Part shown: piece after piece, positions 58,559 to 59,875 of the stretch | Numbering within the stretch: position 1 is the first letter of the stretch | Layout of the letters: every line of letters begins with the position of its first letter | Source: Clostridia bacterium | GTDB taxonomy: Bacteria; Bacillota; Clostridia; Oscillospirales; Acutalibacteraceae | Direction: 5' to 3' | Assembly (NCBI GenBank): GCA_017407755.1 | Contig: JAFQVY010000021.1 | Location: forward strand, 1 to 59,875 | Length of the DNA stretch: 59,875 nt | The notes under the pieces: model-generated | What the model saw: only the letters and a program-made list of their open reading frames with translations | Told to the model about the DNA's origin: nothing | The model's database searches: none | Made by a program: the position numbers and the translations under genes

Positions 58559-59875
58559 ATGCAAAAGACAAGAAAACTCATCTCAATGCTTCTTGCAGTT
58601 ATGATGGTTCTTTCTATGTTTACTGTTATGAGTGTTTCCGCTTTACCCGAGAACGCAGTTATCAGTGACACAGAAGGCGACGATGCAAGCAACGTTGACG
58701 GCGAACTTTATGGTCTTATGGGCGACTCCGACGCTAACGGTAAAATCAACGTTAAAGATGCCACCCAGATTCAGAAATTCGCTGCAAAGCTCATCACTCT
58801 TGATGAGACAAGTGAGGCTCTTTCTGACGTTGACCTTAACGAAAAGGTAAACGTTAAGGATGCAACTGCTATTCAGAAGTGGGTTGCCAAGATTCCTGTT
58901 GATATGCCTATCAACTGCTTGGTTTACTTCCCTGCTGAGGCAACAACTGCTGCTACAGAGCCCACAACTGTGGTAGTTGAACCCACAACTCAGGCATCAG
59001 AGGACGAATCAAAGCCTTCTGTTCCTGTTATCGTTATCCCCACAACAGTAACCACTGAGCCCACAGAGGGCACAGAGCCTACAGAGGCAACTGAGCCTAC
59101 AGAAGCAACTGAGCCTACAGAGGCTACAACTGTAGCAACCGAGGCAACAACAGAGGCTACTGAGGCTACAACTGTTACAACAGCAACAGAGCCTGTTGAT
59201 GACGGTAAGGTTACAATCTACTTCCAGAATAACTGGTTGTGGGGCGATGTACGTGCTTACGCATGGAATGACGCAGGTCAGATTTCCGAGTGGCCCGGCG
59301 ATGCAATGACATTCGTTGAGAATGACGGTAACTACGACATCTACTCTTATGTTGTTCCTGTTGGCGTTACAGGCATTGTAATCAGCGGTACTAAGGATAC
59401 AGCTCCCGATACACGTGACCAGACACCCGACATCGAAAGCTGGTATAACGGTCAGTGTTTCTACATGATGTGGGATTCTTCTTTAAATGAAGGTGCAGGC
59501 GGCAACGCTGTTGACTCCTTCCAGTACATTGTTCCCACAGAGGCAACAACAGCTTCTACACCAGCTACTGGAGATGAGACTACAACGGTAGCTACTGAAA
59601 CAGCTACAACTGCTACTGAGGTTGAGCCTACAACTGAAGCTGACGACGATATGTATACAATTTACTTTACCAACAACAAGGGTTGGGATAAGGTATTTGT
59701 TTATGCTTACTACGGCGTAGCAGGCGGTGAAGCTACAGGTAAACCTCTCGGCGATTATCCCGGTACTGAGATGACTTTCGTAAGAGAGAACCAGTACGGT
59801 CAGGATATCTACAAGATTGACGTTCCTGCAGATATTGACAACATCAAGTTCTCTGACGGTACAGCAGAAAACAAC
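58559..59875 (+). CDS. Secreted dockerin protein with CBM26-like starch-binding modules (partial)
   Basis: 439 codons are visible and the frame is still open at the window end. A signal peptide (about 1-28) is followed at once by a dockerin (about 51-112) with repeats GDSDANGKINVKDATQIQKF and DVDLNEKVNVKDATAIQKW. A Thr/Glu/Pro linker (about 124-214, TEPTEATEPTEAT type) leads to a beta module (about 217-305: VTIYFQNNWLWGDVRAYAW, WPGDAMTF). A second linker precedes a second module (about 364 on: YTIYFTNNKGWDKVFVYAYY, DYPGTEMTF). The W/WPG pattern fits CBM26-type starch-binding modules. The N-terminal dockerin suggests an amylosome-type complex component; a catalytic domain may lie beyond the window. 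Confidence 0.85.
   Translation, partial: MQKTRKLISMLLAVMMVLSMFTVMSVSALPENAVISDTEGDDASNVDGELYGLMGDSDANGKINVKDATQIQKFAAKLITLDETSEALSDVDLNEKVNVKDATAIQKWVAKIPVDMPINCLVYFPAEATTAATEPTTVVVEPTTQASEDESKPSVPVIVIPTTVTTEPTEGTEPTEATEPTEATEPTEATTVATEATTEATEATTVTTATEPVDDGKVTIYFQNNWLWGDVRAYAWNDAGQISEWPGDAMTFVENDGNYDIYSYVVPVGVTGIVISGTKDTAPDTRDQTPDIESWYNGQCFYMMWDSSLNEGAGGNAVDSFQYIVPTEATTASTPATGDETTTVATETATTATEVEPTTEADDDMYTIYFTNNKGWDKVFVYAYYGVAGGEATGKPLGDYPGTEMTFVRENQYGQDIYKIDVPADIDNIKFSDGTAENN

Overview
The window looks like a low-to-moderate GC Gram-positive anaerobe of class Clostridia, most likely a gut or rumen Ruminococcus-type organism (Oscillospirales). The reasons are consensus TTGACA/TATAAT promoters, AGGAGG ribosome binding sites, a T-box leader, three secreted proteins with type I dockerin repeats (one carrying starch-binding-like modules), ferredoxin-linked 2-oxoacid metabolism and meso-diaminopimelate dehydrogenase. 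I saw no phage, insertion sequence or CRISPR array.

Layout. 1-400: tRNA/5S rRNA cluster (tRNA tail, Glu, 5S, Asn). 0.5-9.3 kb: small membrane protein, an ECF sigma/anti-sigma pair, an NSS symporter, dockerin protein 1, a HAD phosphatase, the TrkA-TrkH potassium system and an Asn-rich lipoprotein. 9.4-15.4 kb: acyltransferase, alkyladenine glycosylase, two zinc-ribbon membrane proteins, Ddh and an alanine/glycine symporter. 15.4-20.1 kb (minus strand): NAD operon nadA-nadB-nadC-niaR-pnuC with a candidate operator and a hairpin leader before pnuC. 20.2-27.2 kb: tRNA-Thr and tRNA-Tyr, an XRE membrane regulator, a YhfC-like membrane protease, an xpt-led cluster of small membrane proteins and a PstS-like protein, a second ECF sigma with a membrane partner, and a phosphoesterase. 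27.2-36 kb: ABC-F ATPase and envelope polymer genes (GT2/CDP-glycerol transferase fusion, acyltransferase, LtaS-like sulfatase). 36-39 kb: XRE repressor, paired operators and an 880-residue NlpC-like/PG-binding/C-type-lectin-like/dockerin protein. 39-46 kb: ATP-grasp protein, a two-gene 2-hydroxyacyl-CoA dehydratase/activase-like system and a CPA2 antiporter.

45.9-56.9 kb is the most interesting region. A leucine-type T-box leader precedes a LeuA-like protein that lacks the usual metal ligands, a TIM-barrel/acyl-CoA-synthetase fusion, branched-chain aminotransferase IlvE and a P-loop ATPase. A second promoter then drives a ferredoxin, the three subunits of a branched-chain 2-oxoacid:ferredoxin oxidoreductase, an XRE-cupin regulator and a second acyl-CoA synthetase. 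Read together, this is a plausible route for making branched-chain amino acids from branched short-chain fatty acids: CoA activation, ferredoxin-driven reductive carboxylation to the 2-oxoacid, then transamination. Control by leucine starvation argues for the biosynthetic direction.

57-59.9 kb: a paired chromate-type transporter, a 48-residue Cys/Gly-rich protein and, cut by the window end, a dockerin protein with two CBM26-like modules, which resembles the amylosome components described from starch-degrading ruminococci.
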